Source: Coemansia sp. RSA 487 (taxonomy: Eukaryota > Kickxellomycota > Kickxellomycetes > Kickxellales > Kickxellaceae). From it: a DNA stretch of 64,000 bases. The number at the start of each line of letters is the position of its first letter. The stretch's first letter is position 1. Positions 41,614-51,655 of this stretch are shown piece by piece. Made by a program: the position numbers and the translations under genes. The notes below the pieces were generated by a model that was given only the letters and a program-made list of their open reading frames with translations, was not told the origin of the DNA and ran no database searches. The stretch spans positions 106,627-170,626 of the forward strand of contig JANBRJ010000031.1 of assembly GCA_027577595.1 (NCBI GenBank). Direction: 5' to 3'.

Positions 41614-41724
41614 TGTATCACAATCTTTTAGGTTCTCCACCCAAAAAATTTCTTTTGCTTTTTAATTCTGCAGAATCTCGTGTATTTTCCTATCATTTTC
41701 CCTTCTTCTTGGTATTGCGTGCAA

Positions 41725-42666
41725 ATGGCGGATGGCCGGGGTTTTGTGCTGCTAAACACAATGGACGAAATAACGAACGGGCTGTATGTAGGCAGCTCCA
41801 TGGCAGAAGTAGACGAGGCAAAGCTGAAGGAATGCGGAGTAACACATATACTCTCTGTAGCATCTCACTACGTGCCTAGCCATCCCAATGATTTTATTTA
41901 CAAGCTAGTGTCTATTGACGACCTTCCTGAGGAGAACATCATCAAATTTTTTCCCGAGTGCAACACGTTTATATCCAGTGCTCTGGAGACGGGCGGGTGT
42001 GTGCTTGTGCACTGCATGGCCGGACAGTCCCGGAGCGCAGCAGTCGCAGCAGCATATCTGATGCAAAAGAACAGGCTGACTGCAGAGCAGGCTCTGGCAA
42101 CGCTCAAGGAGAAGCGGCGACAAATCAACCCAAACGAGGGCTTTGTGGATCAGCTGCAGCTCTTTTATGACATCAACTATGACGTCTCGCCGTCCAAGCC
42201 GCTTTATCGGTGGTTTCTTGTTAGCCACAGCTCAGAGCACTACAAAGAGTATGGAACGCTTGAGAACATTATCGCAGGGAAGGATCCACAGTCGCAAAAC
42301 ATACCTTTGCTGGGGATTGTGCGGTGCAAGAAATGCCGGCGGCCGCTGGTGACAGAGGCAAACGTTCTGGACCACCAGGCAGGCATCGGACAGGTTGCAT
42401 TTTCCTACAATAAGCGCAACGGCTCTGGTGCAAACACGCCGCATGCGTTCCCACAGAACAAGGCGTGCTCGTCGCTGTTTGTCGAGCCCATGGAGTGGAT
42501 GGACGGCGTCAGCGACGGCCTTTTCGAAAACAAGATCGCCTGCCCAAAATGCCAGGCAAAGCTTGGATCCTACAGCTGGGCTGGTGCACAGTGCTCGTGT
42601 GGGAAGTGGATCACGCCTTCCTTCCAGATCCACCGCAACCGTGTTGACGAGTTCCGCCAGCGGTAG
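41725..42666 (+). CDS. YVH1: Dual-specificity phosphatase Yvh1
   Basis: Dual-specificity phosphatase that also matures 60S ribosomal subunits, releasing Mrt4 through its zinc domain. Single exon, 313 aa from the ATG at 41725; the frame continues upstream only to a GTG. The DSP fold begins LYVGSSMAEVDEAKLKECGV. The active site is HCMAGQSRS with nucleophile Cys97 and Arg103, and general acid Asp in SIDDLPEE. The C-terminal zinc module carries RCKKCRRPL, then CPKCQAKLGSYSWAGAQC with a following CGKW, the hallmark separating Yvh1/DUSP12 from other DSPs. It is convergent with the Tlg1-like gene (173 bp). Confidence 0.96.
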   Translation: MADGRGFVLLNTMDEITNGLYVGSSMAEVDEAKLKECGVTHILSVASHYVPSHPNDFIYKLVSIDDLPEENIIKFFPECNTFISSALETGGCVLVHCMAGQSRSAAVAAAYLMQKNRLTAEQALATLKEKRRQINPNEGFVDQLQLFYDINYDVSPSKPLYRWFLVSHSSEHYKEYGTLENIIAGKDPQSQNIPLLGIVRCKKCRRPLVTEANVLDHQAGIGQVAFSYNKRNGSGANTPHAFPQNKACSSLFVEPMEWMDGVSDGLFENKIACPKCQAKLGSYSWAGAQCSCGKWITPSFQIHRNRVDEFRQR

Positions 42667-42839
42667 CCACCAGCCGCATGACGCTTCGGTTGCAATGTTT
42701 GCCACGCATGTAATTCTCGAGGTTTACAATACATCTTGCTTTTCTGTTGCAACATTCCATCTAGACACAAGCAAGAAACTGAGAAAAAGATACAGACCGT
42801 CTTTAATAAGCCTAAAATAAGAGTATATACCGCAATGGT

Positions 42840-43553
42840 CTAGGTGAAGATGATCAGCATTATCAGCACCAGAATCACCACGAAGAGTATAAGAACGATA
42901 TGTAGCGAGCGGTTGTTCTTGTCGCGCAGGAACTTGTCAACCTTCTTCTTTGCAGAAGCAAGCCGCGACTGCGTGCGGTCAACCAGGCCGTTGACCTCGT
43001 CCAGGAGAACGGCCTGGGTGTCCAGCTCTGTGTTCATCGTGCTGGCAATCCCGTGCAGATTCCTGACTGTGCCGAGCATCGAGTCAAAGTGCTGGTCCTG
43101 CTCCTCCATCAGCATCTCGTACTGCTGCTGCTGCTGACTCCCAAGCCCCGCGCCTCCCGTGTAGCCGACCTGCTCTTCCTCGTTGCGGGCGCTGTTTCCT
43201 CCGCTTGCCAGTCCCTTTGCCGACTTGGATGGCTGGGCAAGGGACTTGCGCATATCGCTAACTGCACGTTTCTTGCTACTGACAAACTCCTGTCGTTCTT
43301 TAATTTCCGCCGACGTCAAGCCGTACTCGTCGGGCGCGTTGCGAGAGACATCTATCGTTTCTTGCAGGTCATCTAGGTCATTTCCGATGGATGTTATCGA
43401 GCTGTACAACTCATCCGTCATAAACTGAAACTCATTCTCCTCCTGTGGTGAGCGCTTCCGCCCGTTAAGCTGTTTCCACGAAGCAAAGAGCGTCCTTGTC
43501 TGTTCAAAGGATCCTATTACATCCTCTTGGACAATGTCAAACGGGTCGGTCAT
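42840..43553 (-). CDS. TLG1: Qc-SNARE, Tlg1/syntaxin-6/10 family
   Basis: Tail-anchored SNARE for endosome-to-Golgi fusion. Single exon, 237 aa. Syntaxin-6 N-terminal three-helix domain at about 3-100 (MTDPFDIVQEDVIGSFEQ). A Gly-rich linker with a five-Gln run follows. The SNARE motif lies at about 145-212 (FDSMLGTVRNLHGIASTM, ELDTQAVLLDEVNGLVD) with the zero-layer Gln within LDTQ. One C-terminal transmembrane helix (IVLILFVVILVLIMLIIF) ends the protein, leaving no lumenal tail, as expected. Confidence 0.93.
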   Translation of the reverse strand: MTDPFDIVQEDVIGSFEQTRTLFASWKQLNGRKRSPQEENEFQFMTDELYSSITSIGNDLDDLQETIDVSRNAPDEYGLTSAEIKERQEFVSSKKRAVSDMRKSLAQPSKSAKGLASGGNSARNEEEQVGYTGGAGLGSQQQQQYEMLMEEQDQHFDSMLGTVRNLHGIASTMNTELDTQAVLLDEVNGLVDRTQSRLASAKKKVDKFLRDKNNRSLHIVLILFVVILVLIMLIIFT

Positions 43554-44066
43554 TTCACAGGGTTATTGTGTCGCCGGACAGGACGAATAGCGAATAATTC
43601 AAGTCAAATTCACAAGATAAAAAAGTACAAAAATGATAGTAAAGAAGAGAAAAAGAAGGGGAGGAGAAATAAAGGGTTGCTGTGTGGAGGTGAGAAAGGG
43701 GAAAACAGCACAACCAGCAGTTTCGGTGAAAAGAGTTGCAGAAGGTTTAGCCATGCTTTGGAACCCGCATTTGTTTGCTCGCAGGCAAAAATCTAAAAAA
43801 AAATCCAAAAGTAAACAATCATTTTGGGCAGGCCACAGCCAGCTTCGCTCCTTGTTCTCTTCGCTTTTCTCCCGATTTGTTGCTTCCTATTAATTTTTGG
43901 ATTCAAAGTTGTTTTATTGCTTTCTCTCTGTTTGTACGCTACTTGTAATCTCTTGCTCGACTAGCTGCTGCTGTTGTTGTCTGCATTTCCTTTCTAGAAT
44001 TCATAAGCCCCATTCCAATAAATCGCATCTGCACTCCCTGGCTCTCTCTCGTTGGCACATTTGGAA
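43554..44066. promoter_or_regulatory. Divergent 0.51 kb promoter, TLG1 / ARP1
   Basis: Purine-rich on the left and pyrimidine-rich (about 43840-44050, + strand) before the ARP1 ATG. No gene seen. Confidence 0.4.
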
Positions 44067-45365
44067 ATGGAGTTTGAGGACGTGCTGACCAACCAGCCTG
44101 TTGTTATTGACAATGTAAGCCAGTAGATATCAACACCAGTTTAACCAGTATTTTTGTGCTCGCTGAACTCACTAATTCCGGCCGCTGCCACTTGCTCTGT
44201 GTCTTGCCTTTGTGCGTGTACTCTATAGGGATCAGGCGTTATCAAAGCTGGTTTTGCGGGCGATGACCAGCCAAAATCGTTCTTTTCGTCGAGTGTTGGA
44301 AGACCAAAGCACATGCGCATGATGGCCGGCGCTGTCGAGGGCGACTACTTTATTGGGCGCCGGACAGAGGACTTGCGGGGGCTGCTGAAGGTCAGCTATC
44401 CGCTCGAGCACGGCATTGTTACCGACTGGGAGGACATGGAAAAGATATGGTCCTACATATACACCGACGAGCTCAAGACGCTTTCGGAGGAACACCCAGT
44501 GCTGCTGACCGAGGCACCCCTGAACCCGTCGTCAAACCGCGAGCAGGCCGCCCAGGTGTTTTTCGAGACATTCAACGTCCCTGCCTTTTACACGTCAATC
44601 CAGGCCGTTCTCAGTCTCTATGCCTCTGGTCGCACAACAGGCATTGTCCTTGACTCGGGGGATGGCGTGTCACACGCTGTCCCTGTCTTTGAAGGCTTTG
44701 CGCTTCCTCACGCGATTCGGCGCATGGACGTTGCTGGCCGTGATGTCACTGAGTATCTGCAGGTTCTGCTGCAGAAGGCTGGATACAGCTTTTACACCTC
44801 GGCAGAAAGAGAGATCGTACGCCAGATCAAGGAGAAGATCTGCTACGTTGCGCTTGATGCGGCCAAGGAGGAAAAGGAGCTTGCATCGGTTGCCAGCAGC
44901 AGGCTTGGCCCTATGGGCGGCGCAGCATCCGGCGATTCAAGGCCACGCAGCGACATCTTCAAGCTCCCTGACGGCCATCTCATTAACCTGGGCAACGAGC
45001 GGTTCCGCGCTACAGAGATTCTTTTCCAGCCCGATGTCATTGGCCTCGAGTACCCGGGAATCCACCAGATCGTCGCAGACTCCATCGGGCGTGCTGATAT
45101 CGACCTGCGTCGCTCGCTTTACGCAAACATTGTGCTGTCCGGTGGCACCACCTTAACAAGGGGCTTTGGCGACCGTCTGCTTGCAGAGCTCAGAAAGCAG
45201 GCTGTCAAGGACTGCAAAATCAAAATATCTGCTCCGCCAGAGCGCAAGTACTCGACCTGGATTGGTGGCTCTATTTTGGCGTCGCTTAGCACGTTCAAGA
45301 AGATGTGGATATCCGCGGAAGAGTACCAGGAGGACCCGGACATTATTCACAAAAAGTTCTTTTAG
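44067..45365 (+). CDS. ARP1: Actin-related protein 1 (centractin), dynactin filament subunit
   Basis: Forms the short actin-like filament of dynactin that couples dynein to cargo. Exons 44067-44114 and 44229-45365; intron 44115-44228 (donor GTAAGC, acceptor TATAG, phase 0). The first exon codes only 16 residues, ending VVIDN, and joins to [13 protein letters not shown], the nucleotide-binding P-loop of actins. Product 394 aa versus about 376 in animals. Arp1-specific features include [14 protein letters not shown] and [33 protein letters not shown] and [15 protein letters not shown] are the phosphate loops, and it ends [19 protein letters not shown]. The extra length is an Ala/Ser/Gly insertion near residues 228-253. 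Confidence 0.95.
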
Positions 45366-45548
45366 TTTCTGCATGCTTGGCTACATGACTATCTTGCTGT
45401 CTTTCTAAAGCCATTTTATAATCTTAGAAAAGCGCTAGAAAAATGACAATGATTCTTGGTACATTCCATACGATTTGATGTACCCCGATTTCACCAGAAT
45501 CCAGAAATATGCCAAGAAAAGGATGCCAAGCGACAATAGCCCATTTGC

Positions 45549-46239
45549 TCAATTGCGTTCTGTTCCAATCTCCACTTGCATCCACACCTCACTGGATGTT
45601 TTCTTGGATGCTGGTGCATTTGCTCCGCCTGCATATTTGGAGCTAGGTGCACTGGTTTCCTGTATTGTTGTTGTCCAATCACCTCTCCTGCAGATACGTT
45701 TACGACAAGTTGAATCGTCGTCGTTATTATCGTCATCGCTAGCCAGTTCTACATTGCGCAGCCGCCGATCGCATGGGCTAGCTAATGTGTCTCCAACCGT
45801 TACATGTTGGCTAAACTTGACCAGGCTCTTCCGTTTTACGATCTCTACTACTGTTGTCAGCTTACTGACGGCAGCCCCTTCTGCATAAACATATAGCCGA
45901 TCCATATCGCCCTATAGCGCCGAGATAAACAAGCAGATTTCAAACTCAAATCACTGGCATTTAGTGTTTGCAGATAAAGCTTAGCAAGCCCATCATGAAA
46001 AGATCAGTGGTCATATCATAAGTGTTTTCTACCCTTACCTTTTGCAGAATGCTGCTTATAAACTCGACATAGTTACTGATCTTGCCATGCGATCTTATCC
46101 GCACATCTAACGAGCTTTCGCTGTTTGATCCATGTTCCTGCTCCAAAATCTGCATTGCATCCGTTGCGTTGGCAAGAGCCACAAGGGCATTGTGTTTGCC
46201 TGCGCGCTTTCTCTTCTTTTTCTTTTGGTCGTGTTTCAT
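45549..46239 (-). CDS. Alba-domain protein, RNase P/MRP Rpp25/Pop6-like
   Basis: RNA-binding Alba protein, probably a subunit of RNase P/MRP. Exons (minus) 46039-46239 and 45549-45911; intron 45912-46038 (donor GTAAGG, acceptor GCTATAG, phase 0). The ATG at 46239 is chosen because the further-upstream start would be a TTG. Product 187 aa. A Lys-rich start (KHDQKKKKRKRAGKHNAL) precedes the Alba fold: DVRIRSHGKISNYVEFISSI in exon 1, then DRLYVYAEGAAVSKLTTVVE and IVKRKSLVKFSQ in exon 2. The split falls in the loop before the third strand. The C-terminal 80 residues are acidic then low-complexity. It is convergent with ARP1 (183 bp). Whether it is Pop6/Rpp25 or another Alba paralogue is not settled. 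Confidence 0.8.
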
Positions 46240-46489
46240 TGAGTACAAGTATAATCAGGCTGGGTAAGACATACAACTGACAAAAAAGTGTGTGCGCTGC
46301 CTTGCAATACAAATCTATAATACTACCCTTAATCACCCAATTGCAGTTACCAATGGGGAATAAACAGACTCGGCATGTGATCAAATGTTAAGGGAGGTTT
46401 GTATAAATACTTCCCAAGCTGTATTTGGTTTTACAAATTTCGGATCAGAGGATATGAGTATAAAATTCAATGCACTTGGATGGGGAAAA

Positions 46490-47449
46490 CTAATTTCTTT
46501 GAGAGCATAACTCATGCACTAAAACTTTGGTCGATTGACCTCTGGAACTCCGAATAAACCTGATGTCGGCTATTGCTGTCGGAATAAAGCACTGTCTAAA
46601 CAGCTCTTGTTTCAGTACAGAAATGCGCTGGGCCGCTATGCCTCTCACTCGGACTTGCTGCAACCCAAAAGGAGTGCGAGTCCCAATATTAACAAGCAGC
46701 GCTCCTTTATCGCGACTGGTTGCGCTATCCGGCGCCCTAACATTGCTTGTTTTCGCAGGTCTCATTGGCACATCTGCTGGCCCGATCTGTCTTGATGTGA
46801 ATGCCACTACTGCCGAAAAAGATCTTTGGTCTGGCTCCTCTACTGCTATCTCTATATCCGCTGGCTCTATGTCACATAGGACAGATGCACTCATAGATGA
46901 TTTCGGCTGTGGCACCTTGGCTTTGACGGTCTTGGCCGCTGGTGCCGCCTTAACCGCTGCTTTTTTCTTTCCTTTGCTCTTCAATTTCGAGTCCTCACCC
47001 GCTGTCAACTTTCTTGGGAGCCCCTTCTGCGCAGGCGTGCCTGAATTTCTGGGCTGCTTATCGATAATCGATTGCAGAACTGCATCTGCCGTCTCCTTAT
47101 GACCATGGTCCTTGAGGGCCGCTATAATGTTCTCCATCATGTCCAGCATAAGATCTCTGGTCGTGACAGTCTCCATCCTGGCTTGGGCCAATTCCTCTTC
47201 CAGGGCGAGCAACCTTTCGTGTATTACCTCCACCTTGCTGCTAGTACCGCCGGGCGCCGGGGCAACCAAGCGACTAGCTTTGAAAGGAGAGACAGCGTGT
47301 TTCTTTCTTTGGGCAGGCGGCTCCGCTGAGCCTGGCTCATTGGCAAGCGATGTACCCACACCAGGTGAAGTACACAGCCGCTCACCATTCTTACTGTTGT
47401 TCTTTCCGTTCGTGTATGAATCGGTACCCGAAGGCGACGATTTGACTTT
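46490..47449 (-). CDS. Orphan basic protein, start unresolved
   Basis: Not recognised. The frame is open from a candidate splice acceptor (CCTCTAG, exon beginning at 47449) to a stop at 46490, about 319 codons, with no ATG near its start, so a 5' exon is missing from my model. Visible parts: a Ser/Asn-rich start, a coiled coil (VEVIHERLLALEEELAQA), a Lys/Ala-rich basic segment (KLKSKGKKKAAVKAAPAA), and a more ordered C-terminus with RISVLKQELFRQCF and ADIRFIRSS then TKVLVHEL. That tail loosely recalls a segment of retroelement gag-like proteins; this is an impression from memory, not a match. Neighbours are a broken kinase and a lipase relic. Confidence 0.45.
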   Translation of the reverse strand, partial: KVKSSPSGTDSYTNGKNNSKNGERLCTSPGVGTSLANEPGSAEPPAQRKKHAVSPFKASRLVAPAPGGTSSKVEVIHERLLALEEELAQARMETVTTRDLMLDMMENIIAALKDHGHKETADAVLQSIIDKQPRNSGTPAQKGLPRKLTAGEDSKLKSKGKKKAAVKAAPAAKTVKAKVPQPKSSMSASVLCDIEPADIEIAVEEPDQRSFSAVVAFTSRQIGPADVPMRPAKTSNVRAPDSATSRDKGALLVNIGTRTPFGLQQVRVRGIAAQRISVLKQELFRQCFIPTAIADIRFIRSSRGQSTKVLVHELCSQRN

Positions 47450-47948
47450 CTAGAGGAAACCTCTGCATTAGAATCAAAACTTCAAAATATTAAATACAAA
47501 AGCGGAAAAAGCATTTTTCAAGATAACTGATATAAAACAAAATAAGCTGGAGAAAAACATTAAACGTTCAAACTTTGCACCTTTTTTGGTTTAAGCTTTT
47601 CTGATCCAAAAAACCATCTCCTGAAATTTGTCGCTTCGTAACAAACCCTGCAACATTTAGTGTGGGGTTGATGCACGTGATACAAATCAATTAAAGAATT
47701 AGATCTGTGATTCTCGAATATAAAATAAACAGACATTCCAAAATAAAAACTAAAGTAAACAACCGCCTGGAAAGTAAATATCTTCCACTTCTTTTTGTTT
47801 GAATTTACTCTGCATTTGTTTATTAATGTCATTTCGTATCCATACCATTTATTTGAACTATTGAATTTCCAACTTTTTTGCACCACTCATATACGCTCCT
47901 TTTGCACCAGACACGCTCCATATTACACACAGCAAGGTTTAAAATAAA
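47450..47948. other. AT-rich 0.5 kb between orphan gene and FunK1 pseudogene
   Basis: Should contain the 5' exon and promoter of the minus-strand orphan gene and the promoter of the plus-strand kinase gene. No frame here has a good ATG, coding features and a splice donor that fits in phase. Confidence 0.3.
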
Positions 47949-50576
47949 ATGGCTTCAGGTAATGAGTCCTCTAGCAGTGAAAAGAGCGTCCTGACTTCCT
48001 TTCTCCGCGAACTTGTCAGCCAACAAAAAGAGCAGAGGGAGCGGGACAAAAGACTCGCCCAAGAGCAGAGGGAGCGGGACAAAAGACTCGCCCAAACACA
48101 GTTCAAAATACTTGAAGGTTTTATTAATCAGCAGAGGGAGCGGGACGAAAGGCTTGCGAATCAGCTCCAGGGGATGCGCGAAGACAGCAGAAACATTCTA
48201 GAGCGTCTTGACCGTGTGGATGAGACACCGAAGCCCCAGAGTCTATTTTCTCCTCCACCTCCATTCGATATTAGCGGCAAGGTAAGTTTATACGCCCGGA
48301 AAACATACACTAGACCTGCGCCTATTTTTACATTATGACAGCGATACATGTCTCCAGAAAAATGTATTTACCGCACATGAATGCTGCTGGGCAATTTTGA
48401 AACATGTAGGGCTCAATCCTCCAGAACACGCCAACGAGATTACCTATGGGGAGCAGCAAGAGCAGCATTAATCAGTGTAAGTGGTGTACTAGTATAAATA
48501 CATGTATGTATTTTCAAAACACGAATCACTGTGTACTAGCCATTTCTTTTACTTGACCCGATTTTAAACATATGTAGCTGTTGATGCAACACCGTCTTGC
48601 GTCTACGATAAATACCCCAAGGCGGATGCGGCGCAATACAAGAAACTTGCGTTGGCTAATGTGAAAACGTTGCAGATGGTTCCAATAGATCGCATTCTGG
48701 GATATCTCGGCGGCAATTGGAAAAGCACATGGGACACGGCACTTGCTGGTAATAGTCCATTCGGGCAGGACTATGTGGATAGCATACTTGCTGCGTACAA
48801 TGGCGGCTACACGCCCAGCGATTTCTCGAGGCTCGGGCCGGAAGATAGATTCCAAGTAGCAGTTAACACGCTCGTCTCAGCAATCGAAGCCACTCTTAGG
48901 ACCACGCAGAGGAGCGAGCCCAAGTTGCGTTGGATGGACAGCCACAAAAAGACAGTCAGAAGCTCATCGGGAACGGACAGGAAACCCGATGGCGCTTTTC
49001 TTGTTGGAGGCGCTGGCGCAAATGATGACTGGGCCCACATTGTGCTCGCGGTAGAAGTCAAGCGCGAGAATGTAAGTTCCAAGGACGGCGTCCTCAGAGG
49101 ACAGCTGATCTGGAACTTCGCCGACATGGCCAGGGACCAGCCACGGCGGTTCATGCTGGGGTTGTCTGTATCGGGGCAGGGGGAGCTGCACGCGTACCTG
49201 TGCATCCCAAATAGCATTTTCTGCAGTCGGATCGGCAGCATTCCAGCCCCTAGCAACGGCGTGGCCCCAAGCGCAGAGCAAGTGCGGGCAGTGAAGCTCT
49301 TCACTCTGGTTTACTGGCAGCTCCCCCTTGACTACGGATTCCTGGTGCCGCAGCATTTGGGGATCCAAAGCCCATTCAAGCTGAGGGAGATTCCAGGGTA
49401 TGTTTTGGGAAGCGTACGAAGCACCTTCAACAATGCGACGATTGCGCTGCTGCGAAATGACGCGTCTGGCGGGAGACGCCACGATATAACTGGGCCGCGC
49501 TCGTGGGTTTACGGCGTTGACGTTCGCTCCGCCAAGGGTGGCCCTCCTGCGCAGCGCATCCTGAAGTTTCACTGGCACTCGCCAGGAAAGTCAGAGGCGC
49601 GGATCCACAGCAAGGTCCGGCAGCTGGGGGTTCCCTATGTGCCTGAGCTCCTTCACTCGGCTGCCATCAATGGTGATCACGACCGCGATGGGGCGTTGTT
49701 GGCGAAGTCCTGCTCATGGAGAATGCAGGTGAGAGCGTGTCCTCTGTTTTCGAGGAATCATCCAGCTTGCCTGGATTCAGGATCGCTGACATCTTTGCGG
49801 GGTACGCCCACACCCTGCTTGCGGCGGCTGAAGGCGATAGATCGGGTTTCGTTTTGCACTGTGACATCTCGACCAACAATCTAATGGTCCGAGGTGGAAG
49901 CACACCGTTCGTGATCGATTGGGGCTGCGGTCTTATTGTGAACAACGACGAGGATCGCATTGCTGCCACCACAGCTATGGTCGGGACTGCCGTTTACATG
50001 AGCATACGAGTACTGCAGGGAAGTAGAAACTGGTCGCTTATTGATGACTTGGAATCGCTCTTCCTGGTGCTTGTTCACTGTCTATGGAGGAAATATGGAA
50101 AGCCCACAGATCGTTTCGATGCCCTGTGGCAAGGTAATCTCAACAAGGACCAGGTCCTTGGAACTCGCATGCTTTGGCTTGGTTCAAAGGCAATGTTCAT
50201 CAAGGGAATGGGATTAAGCAATTGCCCGTCCGAGTTGGAGCGCCTTGCAACTGGCTTGTACGATTGTCTCTTTCCTGCGGATATCGATAATTACAGCATT
50301 ATTGAAAAGCTGGAAGACCCACGCTTGAACAAAGTTAATGCGGCCAAGCTGCTTGCCGTCTTTGAGACTGCAATTGGCGGATCGAGTGCCGCCACGAGGT
50401 CCTTTATGGCCAAAATGAAATGCCTCAGTGGCCTGAGGGAATTCGTGGATAAGTGTCGGCAGTCGGCCGACAAGGAAAGCAATACTGGTCGCTCAGTACA
50501 GGCGTCTTTGTCCAAAAAGAGGAAGGCGGAAGGCAATACATCTGGTTCCAACCCCAAAAAGCCATTCCGCCCCTAG
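47949..50576 (+). pseudogene. FunK1-type fungal protein kinase, frameshifted
   Basis: Fungal-specific FunK1 kinase family. Apparent exons: 47949-48281 (coiled coil with tandem RERDKRLAQ units, donor GTAAGT), about 48342-48474, and from 48574 to 50576. The last begins after TATGTAG (VDATPSCVYDKYPKADAAQY) and carries the kinase N-lobe (KFHWHSPGKSEARIHSKVR). Near 49699-49706 the reading frame changes: upstream sequence runs in one frame to PELLHSAAINGDHD, and the remaining kinase continues in another, as if one base had been lost. The second part keeps the catalytic loop HCDISTNNLMV, a VIDWGCG metal motif and the FunK1-typical LIDDLESLFLVLVH. The middle exon also has an in-frame stop (TGA or TAA) in each splice model I tried. 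Either a pseudogene or assembly errors. Confidence 0.8.
48031..48096 (+). repeat. Exact 33-bp tandem duplication in FunK1 first exon
   Basis: Two identical 33-bp units coding EQRERDKRLAQ, with a diverged third copy near 48130-48160. The units keep the reading frame and extend a coiled coil. Confidence 0.9.
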
Positions 50577-50764
50577 TTAGGATCTTTTGTATAATCGCAC
50601 ATGTCAATATTGTTTAGTAGATGATTCAAATATCCATGGTGCATAATTATAAATACTCTTTGCCTATAAAACGAGACATTCGTTGTTTTTACTTTATTTA
50701 TTTCCAAAGGCAGAAAGCAAGCAGATTGAGCGATAGTGAGATATGAAAAAGTTTAAAGAGAGGT

Positions 50765-51655
50765 CTAGAAATCTGTTGGCGCTGCATGCGCTGGGCATGA
50801 GAAAAGCCCACCATCGAGCTCCAGCTCCTTGGCTCTGGTGCTGTTTTTGAAGAACCTTTCGAGATTGATGCCAGCATTGTGCATATGCCATATATGCAAG
50901 CGGGTATTGATATCGCGGGCCATCCAGTAGTGGACGCCAGCGCCAACGTCGGAATCGTTGATCCACACACAGTCGTGACAATGCAGCTGCTCGCCACACG
51001 TCTTGTTCATCATGGCCGGACCGAATCCACAGCAGAGCGGGTTCTCCTCGGCGTGCTTGATGAAGCCATACGCGTCGTACACCAGGATCCGTAGCCTTGT
51101 TGCGCCGCCGCCAGATGCAGTGCTTTGGACGGCATGGCCGATGCTTGATGTGACGGCGGAGCGCTTATGCAGTTTTACAGATGGATGGCCGAGACCAGCG
51201 ACAGTGCTGGGAACCGGATGGAGATGCAGTGGCGACCCTGACGCACTAGTGCTGGGCGCAGCTGGGTGCGTGCCGTTGTGTTCGTGCGGCAAAAGGTGGT
51301 TGTAGTTGTGCGACAGATCCACAGTAATGTAGTGCGTGATCGGGTATGTTGCGCGGGTCCTGTGGCTCTTCCCAGGGTGCTGAACTTTTCAAACAGCGTA
51401 TGCGGCAAGTTGCGCGCAAGGGATGCAGTTGCCTGGAGCACGACAGCGTGCACGTTGGGCTTATCGTGCTTAGCCATGGGCATGTCCTTGGCGGGTGGTA
51501 GCATGAGGATCAGAACGTTGGTTACTTTGTTGTGCAAGTCGCGCTCGAGCTGGAGAACGTTTTGGAATATGGACTCCTCGATGTCGGAAACCTGGAGCTT
51601 GCGGTCGGGCTTGAGCGATCCAACGCCGCCCAGCGCAAGACAGTCGTTTACGTCT
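50765..51655 (-). pseudogene. SGNH/GDSL-lipase-like relic
   Basis: Resembles the C-terminal half of plant-like GDSL/SGNH hydrolases. On the minus strand, one frame from about 51655 reads a helical segment then the LPP block (NVLILMLPPAKDM), followed by HAVVLQATASLARNL and FEKFSTLG. Near 51375 coding potential passes to another frame without a usable splice site, and continues through a His/Ser-rich stretch to the conserved RLRILVYDAYGFIKHAEENP and a Cys-rich CGFGPAMMNKTCGEQ. The terminal catalytic block, normally D-x-x-H, is replaced by NDSDVGAGVH, so activity is doubtful. A weak GDS-like segment in another frame near 52050 may be a remnant of the N-terminus. A stop lies just before the first block. 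Called a relic; an unrecognised multi-exon gene is possible. Confidence 0.45.

Larger units (their letters stand above)
41091..41724. promoter_or_regulatory. Divergent 0.63 kb promoter, SMC6 / YVH1
   Basis: Contains an ACGCGT palindrome (41483-41488), a TTATATAAAA box (41509-41518) and an eight-unit GGCT microsatellite (41579-41610). The open frame leading into YVH1 has no ATG before 41725. Confidence 0.5.
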
